Source of the DNA: JBGSUZ01 sp964404895
Lineage (GTDB): Bacteria > Bacillota > Clostridia > Peptostreptococcales > Acidaminobacteraceae
Reading direction: 5' to 3'
Assembly (NCBI GenBank): GCA_964404895.1
Contig: CAYOLV010000001.1
Span: 744,001-808,000, forward strand
DNA: 64,000 nucleotides
Under the pieces are notes generated by a model. The model was not told the DNA's origin and did not search any database. It worked only from the letters and a program-made list of their open reading frames with translations. Positions 17,584 through 24,918 of the stretch are shown piece after piece. The first letter of the stretch is position 1. The number at the start of each line of letters is the position of its first letter. Position numbers and translations under genes: made by a program.

Positions 17584-18599
17584 TGAGCAATCAACCTAAC
17601 GTTCATCAATACAATTCAAAAGAAGATAATTTATTAGAAGTTAAAAACTTAAAGAAGTATTTCCCTGTTACTGGCGGCTTCTTCAAAAAAGTTGTTGGTC
17701 ATGTTAAAGCAACAGATGACGTTTCCTTTACTTTAAAAGCTGGAGAAACATTAAGTTTAGTAGGCGAATCGGGTTGTGGTAAATCTACAACGGGTAGAAC
17801 TGTTCTTAGATTGATCGAACCAACTGCTGGTCAAGTATTCTTTAAAGGTCAAGACATTGCCTCTTTGAAATCTCACGACTTAAAAGTAATGAGACAACAA
17901 ATGCAAATTATTTTCCAAGATCCATACAGCTCACTTAATCCTAGAATGTCAGTTGGTGAAATGCTTAAAGAACCACTCATTCACCACGGTTTATTCAAAA
18001 AAGGACAAGATTTGGACGATCGTGCTGTAGATTTGCTCAGAATGTGTGGCTTAGATGACTACCATGTCAACAGATACCCACATGAATTCTCAGGTGGTCA
18101 AAGACAAAGAATTGGTATCGCAAGAGCTTTAGCACTCAATCCTTCATTTATTGTAGCGGATGAGCCAGTTTCAGCACTAGACGTTTCTATTCAATCACAA
18201 GTTATCAACTTGATGAAAGACCTTCAAAGAGATATGGGTTTATCTTACTTATTCATTTCACATGACTTGAGTGTTGTAAAACATATTTCTGACCGTGTAG
18301 GTGTTATGTACCTTGGTTCATTGGTTGAGATCGCTCATAAGAAAGATCTTTTCGTTAGCCCAAGTCACCCTTACACACAAGCGCTTCTTTCAGCTATTCC
18401 AGTTGCTGACCCAACTTATAAAAAAGATAGAATTTTACTTCAAGGAGATATTCCATCAGCTGTAAACCCTCCTGAAGGTTGTAAGTTCCATACAAGATGT
18501 CGTTATGCTAAAGACATTTGTAAAACTGAAATTCCGCTCTTGAAAGAAATTGCCCCAGGACACCAAGTTGCTTGTCACTTTACAAACAATTTAGGTTAA
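17583..18599 (+). CDS. Peptide ABC transporter ATPase, OppF/DppF type
   Basis: 338 residues. Walker A GESGCGKS (61-68), IFQDPYSSLNPRMS Q-loop, signature FSGGQRQR (169-176), Walker B FIVADEP (189-195), switch His in FISHDLSVVKH. C-terminal cysteine cluster CKFHTRCRYAKDIC. It forms the heterodimeric motor with the OppD-type ATPase. Its ATG shares a base with the upstream stop codon. The complete five-gene set (binding protein, two permeases, two ATPases) is therefore intact. Confidence 0.93.
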   Translation: MSNQPNVHQYNSKEDNLLEVKNLKKYFPVTGGFFKKVVGHVKATDDVSFTLKAGETLSLVGESGCGKSTTGRTVLRLIEPTAGQVFFKGQDIASLKSHDLKVMRQQMQIIFQDPYSSLNPRMSVGEMLKEPLIHHGLFKKGQDLDDRAVDLLRMCGLDDYHVNRYPHEFSGGQRQRIGIARALALNPSFIVADEPVSALDVSIQSQVINLMKDLQRDMGLSYLFISHDLSVVKHISDRVGVMYLGSLVEIAHKKDLFVSPSHPYTQALLSAIPVADPTYKKDRILLQGDIPSAVNPPEGCKFHTRCRYAKDICKTEIPLLKEIAPGHQVACHFTNNLG

Positions 18600-18641
18600 T
18601 CCTTCTTGAATCTGTAACCGCTGAATAGGAAAGGTGAGTTT

Positions 18642-18860
18642 ATGTTTAAATTAACATTGAGAGGCGTAGTTCCCATTGAAGAGATTCCATATGAAAAGCA
18701 AAGACAAAACATCATGAATCAAGATGAGTTGTATTTAGAGAGGTCTGATTTCTTTGCAATCTATATTGCAGCGATTCAGACAATCACGCCAATCTTATTA
18801 TTCTTCGGAGCAGCTTATTTCTTAGCGATTCTATTCATCACAAAGGTATGGATTCATTAA
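18642..18860 (+). CDS. Small single-pass membrane protein at the end of the peptide ABC operon
   Basis: 72 residues. A soluble, charged N-terminal 38 residues is followed by a hydrophobic segment at about 40-68 with Pro and Gly in the middle, ending KVWIH. I do not recognise a family. It has its own GGAAAGGTGA ribosome binding site, lies 42 bp after the OppF-type gene and just before the operon terminator, so it should be made with the transporter. A role as an accessory or assembly factor for the transporter is only a guess from position. Confidence 0.65.
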   Translation: MFKLTLRGVVPIEEIPYEKQRQNIMNQDELYLERSDFFAIYIAAIQTITPILLFFGAAYFLAILFITKVWIH

Positions 18861-18876
18861 TCTCATTAACTCTGAT

Positions 18877-18907
18877 AAACCCCAAGGTGACTTGGGGTTT
18901 ATTTTTT
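18877..18907 (+). terminator. Terminator of the peptide ABC operon
   Basis: Perfect 10-bp stem AAACCCCAAG-GTGA-CTTGGGGTTT followed by ATTTTTT. Confidence 0.9.
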
Positions 18908-18942
18908 AGTCTATTTTATGTTAAAGTTAATTATTAGCCAAT

Positions 18943-18974
18943 GAGCGCTATCTTGTAATAAATAGGCAGCGCTC
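18943..18974. promoter_or_regulatory. GAGCGCT/AGCGCTC dyad upstream of the sigma-54 activator gene
   Basis: Seven-base perfect arms at 18943-18949 and 18968-18974 with an 18-bp spacer; each arm contains the palindrome AGCGCT. It lies 35 bp before the activator start and could be an operator. No protein is known to bind it. Confidence 0.3.
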
Positions 18975-19009
18975 TAGTTGTAGTCTGAGTATGAAGGAGG
19001 AACTTGCGT

Positions 19010-20488
19010 ATGGATCAGCCCATGTTTAAACCCTTATGTGGAAGAGAAGTATGCGAAGCTTACTTACAGGTCGTAGAAGAACTTAAAAGTGCGAATAAAC
19101 TGACTCGGAAATTGGATACAGTCCTTGATTCCTCTTATGATGGCATATATATCACCGATGGCAATGCAATTACCATGCGCGTTAACAAGGCTTACGAGCG
19201 GATTACAGGGATAAAGCCTGAAACAATTCTCGGGAAAAGTATCACAGTACTGGTAGATCAGGGCATCATTTCTCAGGCTTGTACCATGCTGGTTCTTGAA
19301 AATAAAGAAGTGACCACCATTCAACAAACTTTAGCCAGCGGTAAAGTCATACTGGTTACTGGGACGCCTATTTTCGATGAAGAAGGCAAAATTGAAATGG
19401 TTGTTAATAATGTGAGAGATATTACAGAATTGCTTCAACTGAGAGAAGCTTTAAAGGAGAAGGAAAAGGCTGTAGACCTTTATAATAGCGAATTAGAAAG
19501 ACTTAGAAAGCGGATCATTCACAAAACAGAGTCATCCTCACGAAACGTTGAAATGAAAAAGCTAATGGAAAGTGCGACAAGAGCGGCAAGGCATGACACG
19601 ACTATTTTGATTACTGGAGAAACTGGGGTTGGAAAAGAAGTCATGGCAAGTTTTATACACAAAAATAGTGATCGTAAGAAAAAGAAGTTAGTCAAAGTCA
19701 ATTGTAGTGCCATTCCTGAAAATCTAATTGAGTCAGAATTATTCGGTTATGAAAAAGGTGCGTTTACTGGCGCCAACGTCAATGGGAAAATAGGCCTTTT
19801 TGAAGAAGCGAATGAAGGAACCCTCTTTTTAGATGAAATTGGAGAATTGCCCATCAACTTGCAGTCCAAGCTGCTAAGAGTTCTGCAGGAACATGAAATT
19901 CAACGGATTGGTGGCGTAGAACCTATAAAAATTGATGTGCGAATCATTGCAGCGACTAATAGAGATCTTCAATCGATGGCGGATCAAGGTCTTTTTAGAA
20001 AAGATTTATTTTATCGATTGAACATTATCCCTATCAATATACCCGCTCTAAGGAATCGCAAAGAAGACTTAGTGCCTCTCATTAATGATTTTCTTGAAAA
20101 GCTCAATGGGATGCACGGGGAAGAAAAGAAAATTTCCAAGGATGCTTATGCTTGTCTTGAACGGTATGATTGGCCAGGGAATGTGAGGGAAGTCAGAAAT
20201 GTGATTGAGCGAATTTTCGTCATGACCGAAGGGGAGTGGATTAGAGAAATAGATTTGCCCGTGGAACTGCGGCGATTTAAAGCCTCTTCTTTAGGAGACA
20301 TTTCTTTTGATGTGAATGGTACTTCCTTAAAAGATGCAGTGGCAGCTTTAGAACTGGAAATGATAACCAAAAGTTTTGAGAAATATGGAAATGTAAGAGA
20401 TGCAGCCAAGTCTTTAGGTATAGATGGATCCACCTTTGTCAGAAAGCGGATGAAATACGAGTCACAACTTGCATCAAAAAATCAATAA
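19010..20488 (+). CDS. Sigma-54-dependent activator with PAS sensor (controls the 4-hydroxybutyrate operon)
   Basis: 492 residues from ATG 19010 (GGAGG 9 nt upstream; the in-frame TTG at 19004 is too close to it). PAS domain at about 35-150 (SSYDGIYITDGNAITMRVN), a short coiled coil, then the AAA+ domain: Walker A GETGVGKE near 202-209, the sigma-54 contact loop GAFTGA near 250, Walker B LFLDEIGE, and an arginine-finger region. The C-terminal Fis-type helix-turn-helix (NVRDAAKSLGIDGSTFVRKR) is at about 458-480. There is no receiver domain, so it is probably ligand-controlled through PAS. It precedes an exact -24/-12 promoter and four 4-hydroxybutyrate genes, the classic arrangement for a dedicated activator. 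The inducer is unknown. Confidence 0.93.
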   Translation: MDQPMFKPLCGREVCEAYLQVVEELKSANKLTRKLDTVLDSSYDGIYITDGNAITMRVNKAYERITGIKPETILGKSITVLVDQGIISQACTMLVLENKEVTTIQQTLASGKVILVTGTPIFDEEGKIEMVVNNVRDITELLQLREALKEKEKAVDLYNSELERLRKRIIHKTESSSRNVEMKKLMESATRAARHDTTILITGETGVGKEVMASFIHKNSDRKKKKLVKVNCSAIPENLIESELFGYEKGAFTGANVNGKIGLFEEANEGTLFLDEIGELPINLQSKLLRVLQEHEIQRIGGVEPIKIDVRIIAATNRDLQSMADQGLFRKDLFYRLNIIPINIPALRNRKEDLVPLINDFLEKLNGMHGEEKKISKDAYACLERYDWPGNVREVRNVIERIFVMTEGEWIREIDLPVELRRFKASSLGDISFDVNGTSLKDAVAALELEMITKSFEKYGNVRDAAKSLGIDGSTFVRKRMKYESQLASKNQ

Positions 20489-20500
20489 TTACCAATTGTG

Positions 20501-20535
20501 ATGCAAAAACGCAACATGTTGCAAAGATGCAACGG
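20501..20535. promoter_or_regulatory. TGCAA-type upstream activator sites, cluster 1
   Basis: The palindrome GCAACATGTTGC (20511-20522) is flanked by ATGCAA (20501) and ATGCAAC (20527-20533). It sits about 245 bp upstream of the -24 box, a normal distance for enhancer-like sites of sigma-54 activators. More copies follow at 20591-20622, 20643-20660, 20725 and 20753. Confidence 0.65.
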
Positions 20536-20590
20536 ATGTATCTTATAGGTTCAAAGTAAAGTAAATATAGGCTTCTATTTTATATTCTTC

Positions 20591-20629
20591 CAGACCTTGT
20601 TGCAGTTATGCAACAAGGTCTGTTGTTTT
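20591..20629 (+). terminator. Terminator of the activator gene that also carries a TTGCA/TGCAA dyad
   Basis: Perfect 14-bp stem CAGACCTTGTTGCA-GTTA-TGCAACAAGGTCTG followed by TTGTTTTTG. The apex TTGTTGCA/TGCAACAA matches the other upstream sites, so the element may work as an RNA terminator and as a DNA-binding site. Confidence 0.75.
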
Positions 20630-20642
20630 TGAGAAAACAATA

Positions 20643-20660
20643 ATGCAATTTAAGTTGCAA
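20643..20660. promoter_or_regulatory. TGCAA-type upstream activator site, cluster 2
   Basis: ATGCAA and TTGCAA flank TTTAAG, forming the dyad TGCAA-N6-TTGCA about 105 bp upstream of the -24 box. It resembles the sites at 20511 and 20597. The rest of 20661-20760 is AT-rich with two more single TTGCAA copies. Confidence 0.55.
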
Positions 20661-20765
20661 TGGTTAATAAATTAACGAATGTGTATATGATAGAATTAAG
20701 TGATATCAATACGTCTGTGTGATTTTGCAAAATGATTGAAAAGAATAAAAACTTGCAAATGAAGT

Positions 20766-20780
20766 TGGCACGGTACTTGC
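20766..20780 (+). promoter_or_regulatory. Sigma-54 (-24/-12) promoter of the 4-hydroxybutyrate operon
   Basis: TGGCAC-GGTAC-TTGC matches the sigma-54 consensus at all conserved bases, with GG (20767-20768) and GC (20779-20780) separated by exactly 10 bp. It lies 56 bp before the dehydratase ATG. Confidence 0.92.
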
Positions 20781-20835
20781 TTATTATATAGTGTGAGAAC
20801 AAAAACTAACGTTTATCTGTAGAGGAGAGTTGATT

Positions 20836-22302
20836 ATGGCACTAATGACGAAAGAAGCATACATCGAGAGTCTTAGAAAATTAAACCTTAAAGTATACGT
20901 GATGGGTGAGCTCGTTGAAAATCCAGTAGATCATCCTATGATCCGTCCGTCCCTCAACTCAGTTGCAATGACTTATGAATTAGCGGAACAAGATGAGTAC
21001 AAAGATATTATGACTGCTAAGTCACATATTACTGGTGAAACAGTCAATCGTTTTTGTCACTTGCACCAAAGTACTGAAGATTTAAAAAACAAAGTTAAAA
21101 TGCAAAGAATTCTTGGTCAAAAAACAGGTTCATGCTTCCAAAGATGTGTAGGCATGGATGCTTTCAACGCAGTATTCAGCACGACTTTTGAAATCGACGA
21201 AAAATGTGGTACGAAATACCACGAAAACTTCGTAAAATATATGAAATTTGTACAAGACAACGATTTAGTGGTGGATGGCGCTATGACCGATCCTAAAGGG
21301 GACAGAGCCTTATCTCCATCAGAACAGGAAGATCCAGACTTATTCCTTAGAATCGTTGAAAGAAGACCTGACGGGATTGTTGTCAGAGGGGCTAAAGCTC
21401 ACCAAACAGGTGCAGTAAACTCACACGAACATTTAATCATGCCTACTATGGCGATGAAAGAAAAAGATAAAGATTACGCAGTATCATTTGCAGTTCCAAG
21501 TGATGCAGAAGGCGTTATCATGATCTACGGCAGACAATCATGCGACACAAGAAAATTAGAAGAGCATGCTTGTATTGACCTTGGCAACAGCGAATTCGGC
21601 GGACATGAAGTATTGGTTATCTTCGAAGATGTCTTTGTACCAAACGATAGAATCTTTATGTGTGGCGAGTATGAATTCTCTGGTATGTTGGTAGAACGTT
21701 TTGCTGGCTACCACAGACAATCTTACGGTGGCTGTAAAGTTGGCGTAGGCGACGTTCTTATTGGTGCATCAGCGCTTGCTGCTGAGTACAATGGCGTTGA
21801 AAAAGTGAGCCACATCAAAGACAAACTGATTGAAATGACTCATTTAAATGAATCCTTATATTGCTGTGGTATTGCTTGTTCAACTGAGGGTAAAGCAACT
21901 AAAGCTGGTAACTACCAAATCGATATGCTTCTTGCAAACATCTGTAAGCAAAACGTGACAAGATTCCCTTATGAAATTGCTCGTTTAGCAGAAGACATTG
22001 CTGGGGGCTTAATGGTAACAATGCCAGCAGAACAAGATCTTAACCACCCAGAGCTTGGCAAATACGTTAGAAAATACTTTAAAGGTAAAGCTAACGTTGC
22101 GACAGAGAATAGAATGAGAGTCCTTCGTTTAATCGAAAACATGACACTTGGAACAGCGGCAGTAGGCTACAGAACTGAGTCAATGCACGGTGCTGGTTCG
22201 CCACAAGCGCAAAGAATCATGATTGCGAGACAAGGCAACATCGAAGGCAAGAAAGCATTTGCTAAAAAGATTGCTAAAGTTGACGAAACTTTGAATAAGT
22301 AG
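20836..22302 (+). CDS. abfD: 4-hydroxybutyryl-CoA dehydratase / vinylacetyl-CoA delta-isomerase
   Basis: 488 residues from ATG 20836 (GAGGAGA 7 nt upstream; a TTG at 20830 overlaps the site). The sequence follows the Clostridium aminobutyricum AbfD closely. The [4Fe-4S] ligands are present: Cys100 and Cys104 in GSCFQRCVGMDA, and His and Cys in FAGYHRQSYGGCKVG. FAD-binding stretches and the conserved FGGHE and MHGAGSPQAQR motifs are also there. The enzyme is an oxygen-sensitive homotetramer that dehydrates 4-hydroxybutyryl-CoA by a ketyl radical and isomerises vinylacetyl-CoA to crotonyl-CoA. First gene of the sigma-54 operon. The C-terminal region is slightly shorter than I recall for C. aminobutyricum (around MPAEQDLNHPELGKY). 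Confidence 0.96.
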   Translation: MALMTKEAYIESLRKLNLKVYVMGELVENPVDHPMIRPSLNSVAMTYELAEQDEYKDIMTAKSHITGETVNRFCHLHQSTEDLKNKVKMQRILGQKTGSCFQRCVGMDAFNAVFSTTFEIDEKCGTKYHENFVKYMKFVQDNDLVVDGAMTDPKGDRALSPSEQEDPDLFLRIVERRPDGIVVRGAKAHQTGAVNSHEHLIMPTMAMKEKDKDYAVSFAVPSDAEGVIMIYGRQSCDTRKLEEHACIDLGNSEFGGHEVLVIFEDVFVPNDRIFMCGEYEFSGMLVERFAGYHRQSYGGCKVGVGDVLIGASALAAEYNGVEKVSHIKDKLIEMTHLNESLYCCGIACSTEGKATKAGNYQIDMLLANICKQNVTRFPYEIARLAEDIAGGLMVTMPAEQDLNHPELGKYVRKYFKGKANVATENRMRVLRLIENMTLGTAAVGYRTESMHGAGSPQAQRIMIARQGNIEGKKAFAKKIAKVDETLNK

Positions 22303-22390
22303 ATTTTGTGCTCATCGATTCAGAGTTCGAGTCAATCACTTAAAGATTACGTCCAGAAATGTTGAATTTAAGTATAACAGGAGGGCAGTC

Positions 22391-23686
22391 ATGAGCTGGT
22401 CTAAAGTTTATGAATCCAAAAAAATATCTGCTGATGAAGCAGCCAGAAAAATACCCTCGAACTCACGCGTTGTCTTCGGCCATGCTGCATCAAGTCCAAT
22501 TGATGTAGCGGCCGCTATGGCAGCTCAAAAAGAACATTTTACAAATGTGGAAATTGTTCATATGTTGAGTCTTGGAAAGGGCGAGTACATGCAAGAAGGC
22601 ATGGAAGCTCATTTTACTCATAACGCTCTATTTGTGGGTGGTAACTCTAGAAAAGCGGTTGGCAGAGGTCAAGCAGACTTTACGCCATGTTTCTTCAGTG
22701 AAGTGCCAAAACTCTTTAAAGAAGGCATTCTGCCTGTAGACGTGGCTCTGATTCAAGTCAGTACCCCAGATGCCCATGGTTATTGCAGTTTTGGTCTTTC
22801 AAGTGACTATACTAAGCCTGCGGCTGAATGTGCGAAATTAGTTATTGCAGAAGTGAATGACAAAATGCCAAAGGTTCATGGGGACAATTACATTCATGTC
22901 AACGATATCGACTGGATTGTTGAAACCTCAAACCCGCCTCACGAAATTCCAAAAGTGGAAATCGGCGAAATTGAGAAGGCAATTGGAGCGAATTGCGCAA
23001 CTTTGATTGAAGATGGTTCAACCCTTCAATTGGGTATTGGCGCTATTCCAGACGCAGTCCTTCTGTTCTTAAAAGATAAAAAAGACTTAGGCATCCATAC
23101 GGAAATGTTTTCTGACGGCGTTCTCGAATTGGTCAAATCAGGTGTTATTAACAACAGCAAGAAGTCGCTGCACCCAGGGAAGATGATTTCTACTTTCTTA
23201 ATGGGCAGTAAAGAACTTTATGCTTTTGTAGACGATAATCCAATGGTAGCCCTTTACCCAGTAGACTATGTCAACCACCCTGCAACAGTTATGAAAAACG
23301 ATAATCTAGTGTCTATCAACTCTTGCATCCAAGTGGATCTCATGGGTCAGGTAGCTTCTGAAAGTATTGGACTTGCACAATTCAGTGGTGTTGGTGGTCA
23401 AGTGGACTACGTCCGTGGGGCGAGTATGGCTAAAAACGGCAAGTCGATTATTGCCATGCCGTCTACAGCGTCAGGTGGTAAAATATCTAGAATTACGCCA
23501 CTTTTGACTGAAGGCAGTGCAGTAACGACTTCAAGAAACGACGTTCACTATGTGGTTACAGAATATGGGATTGCGAACTTGAAGGGCAAAACTTTAAGAC
23601 AGAGAGCGGAGGCATTAATTGCCATTGCACACCCTGATTTTAGAGACGAACTCAAAACCGCTTACGAAGAGCGTTTTGGTAAATAA
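22391..23686 (+). CDS. abfT: 4-hydroxybutyrate CoA-transferase
   Basis: 431 residues, typical length for the Cat2/AbfT family. The catalytic glutamate Glu238 in GIHTEMFSDG has the same number as in the characterised C. aminobutyricum enzyme as I recall it. The glycine-rich loop GVGGQVDYVRGA near the C-terminus fits too. It moves CoA from acetyl-CoA or butyryl-CoA onto 4-hydroxybutyrate, making the dehydratase substrate. ATG with AGGAGG upstream, 88 bp after abfD. The gene is also called cat2 in C. kluyveri. Confidence 0.94.
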   Translation: MSWSKVYESKKISADEAARKIPSNSRVVFGHAASSPIDVAAAMAAQKEHFTNVEIVHMLSLGKGEYMQEGMEAHFTHNALFVGGNSRKAVGRGQADFTPCFFSEVPKLFKEGILPVDVALIQVSTPDAHGYCSFGLSSDYTKPAAECAKLVIAEVNDKMPKVHGDNYIHVNDIDWIVETSNPPHEIPKVEIGEIEKAIGANCATLIEDGSTLQLGIGAIPDAVLLFLKDKKDLGIHTEMFSDGVLELVKSGVINNSKKSLHPGKMISTFLMGSKELYAFVDDNPMVALYPVDYVNHPATVMKNDNLVSINSCIQVDLMGQVASESIGLAQFSGVGGQVDYVRGASMAKNGKSIIAMPSTASGGKISRITPLLTEGSAVTTSRNDVHYVVTEYGIANLKGKTLRQRAEALIAIAHPDFRDELKTAYEERFGK

Positions 23687-23726
23687 ATCGCAGTATTTCA
23701 CAAATGACAACCTTAAAGGAGACTCT

Positions 23727-24842
23727 ATGGAACTCTTAAAAATGAAAACGAAAGTTCATCAGTTTGATGATTTCGCAGGATTTGCAGAACAGTTTAAACT
23801 GGATGAAAATGATTTGATCCTGACTAATGGATTTTTATATGAACCTTTCATGAAGCCGCTTAATCTGAAGACAAGAGTGATCTTGCAAGAACAATATGGA
23901 ACGGGCGAGCCTACGGACCTCATGATGAATGCTATTTTAACAGAGGCTCTTCAGAAGCCTTTTAACAGAATCGTTGCAGTAGGTGGCGGTACTGTTTTGG
24001 ACATTGCTAAAGTCCTTGTACTTGACGGCGTGACAGACGTCGTAAAGGCATTTGAACGCAGTGTTCCTCTTGTGAAAGGTCCTCAGCTTATTGCAGTGCC
24101 AACAACTTGTGGTACAGGCAGCGAAGTGACCAATATTACAATTGCAGAATTGACAACAAAGCAAACAAAAATGGGCCTTGCAGACGATTTGCTTTTACCA
24201 GACGATGCAGTTCTGATTCCTAGTTTGATGAAAGGTCTTCCATACAGCTTCTATCTTTACAGCTCAGTAGATGCCTTGATTCACGCTGTAGAATCTTATG
24301 TTTCTCCAAAAGCGAACCCATATACTAAAATGTTTAGTATTCAAGCTATTGAAATGATTCTTGAAGTGTATGGCGAACTGATTCAACACGGGGAAGGCCA
24401 TCGCTTTGAAAGATTTGAAAAAATGGCCATTGCAAGCAACTTTGCAGGAATTGCCTTCGGAACAGCTGGTGTAGGCGCGGTTCACGCCATGTCTTATCCA
24501 CTTGGTGGCAAATACCACGTCCCTCACGGGGAAGCCAACTATCAATTCTTCACAGAAGTTTTCAGACACTACATGGCACTTCAGCCAAAAGGGTCTATTG
24601 AAGAGCTTTGCAGCTTGATTGGAAAACAATTGAACTGTGAGCCAAGCAAAGCATTTGACGAACTTGAAGTCATGCTTTCAAAATTATTACCAAAGAAACC
24701 TTTAAAAACTTATGGCATGACTGCAGAAGAAATTGAAGGATTTACTGAAAAAGTACTCACAGGTCAACAAAGACTTTTAGCTAATAATTACGTTGCTTTC
24801 AATGAGGCGGATATAAAAGGCATTTATAGCCGCTTATTCTAG
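23727..24842 (+). CDS. 4hbD: 4-hydroxybutyrate dehydrogenase (iron-type alcohol dehydrogenase)
   Basis: 371 residues from ATG 23727 (AAAGGAG 6 nt upstream), the same length as C. kluyveri 4HbD as I recall. A longer open frame reaches back into abfT but has no ribosome binding site. The family-III ADH nucleotide motif (VGGGTVLDIAKVL) is near 85-97, and the metal ligands lie in DALIHAVESY and VHAMSYPLGGKYHVPHGE. It reduces succinate semialdehyde to 4-hydroxybutyrate with NADH. Third gene of the operon. Confidence 0.93.
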   Translation: MELLKMKTKVHQFDDFAGFAEQFKLDENDLILTNGFLYEPFMKPLNLKTRVILQEQYGTGEPTDLMMNAILTEALQKPFNRIVAVGGGTVLDIAKVLVLDGVTDVVKAFERSVPLVKGPQLIAVPTTCGTGSEVTNITIAELTTKQTKMGLADDLLLPDDAVLIPSLMKGLPYSFYLYSSVDALIHAVESYVSPKANPYTKMFSIQAIEMILEVYGELIQHGEGHRFERFEKMAIASNFAGIAFGTAGVGAVHAMSYPLGGKYHVPHGEANYQFFTEVFRHYMALQPKGSIEELCSLIGKQLNCEPSKAFDELEVMLSKLLPKKPLKTYGMTAEEIEGFTEKVLTGQQRLLANNYVAFNEADIKGIYSRLF

Positions 24843-24918
24843 AAATAGAAAAGCATTTGAATGCATTACAGTTTTAGGGTGAGAAATTTGTGTGTTTAAA
24901 TATTTTGGAGGTAACAAA

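Noticed and set aside
20830..20838. TTG at 20830 as the abfD start
   Set aside because: It overlaps the ribosome binding site; ATG 20836 has proper spacing and matches the family N-terminus.
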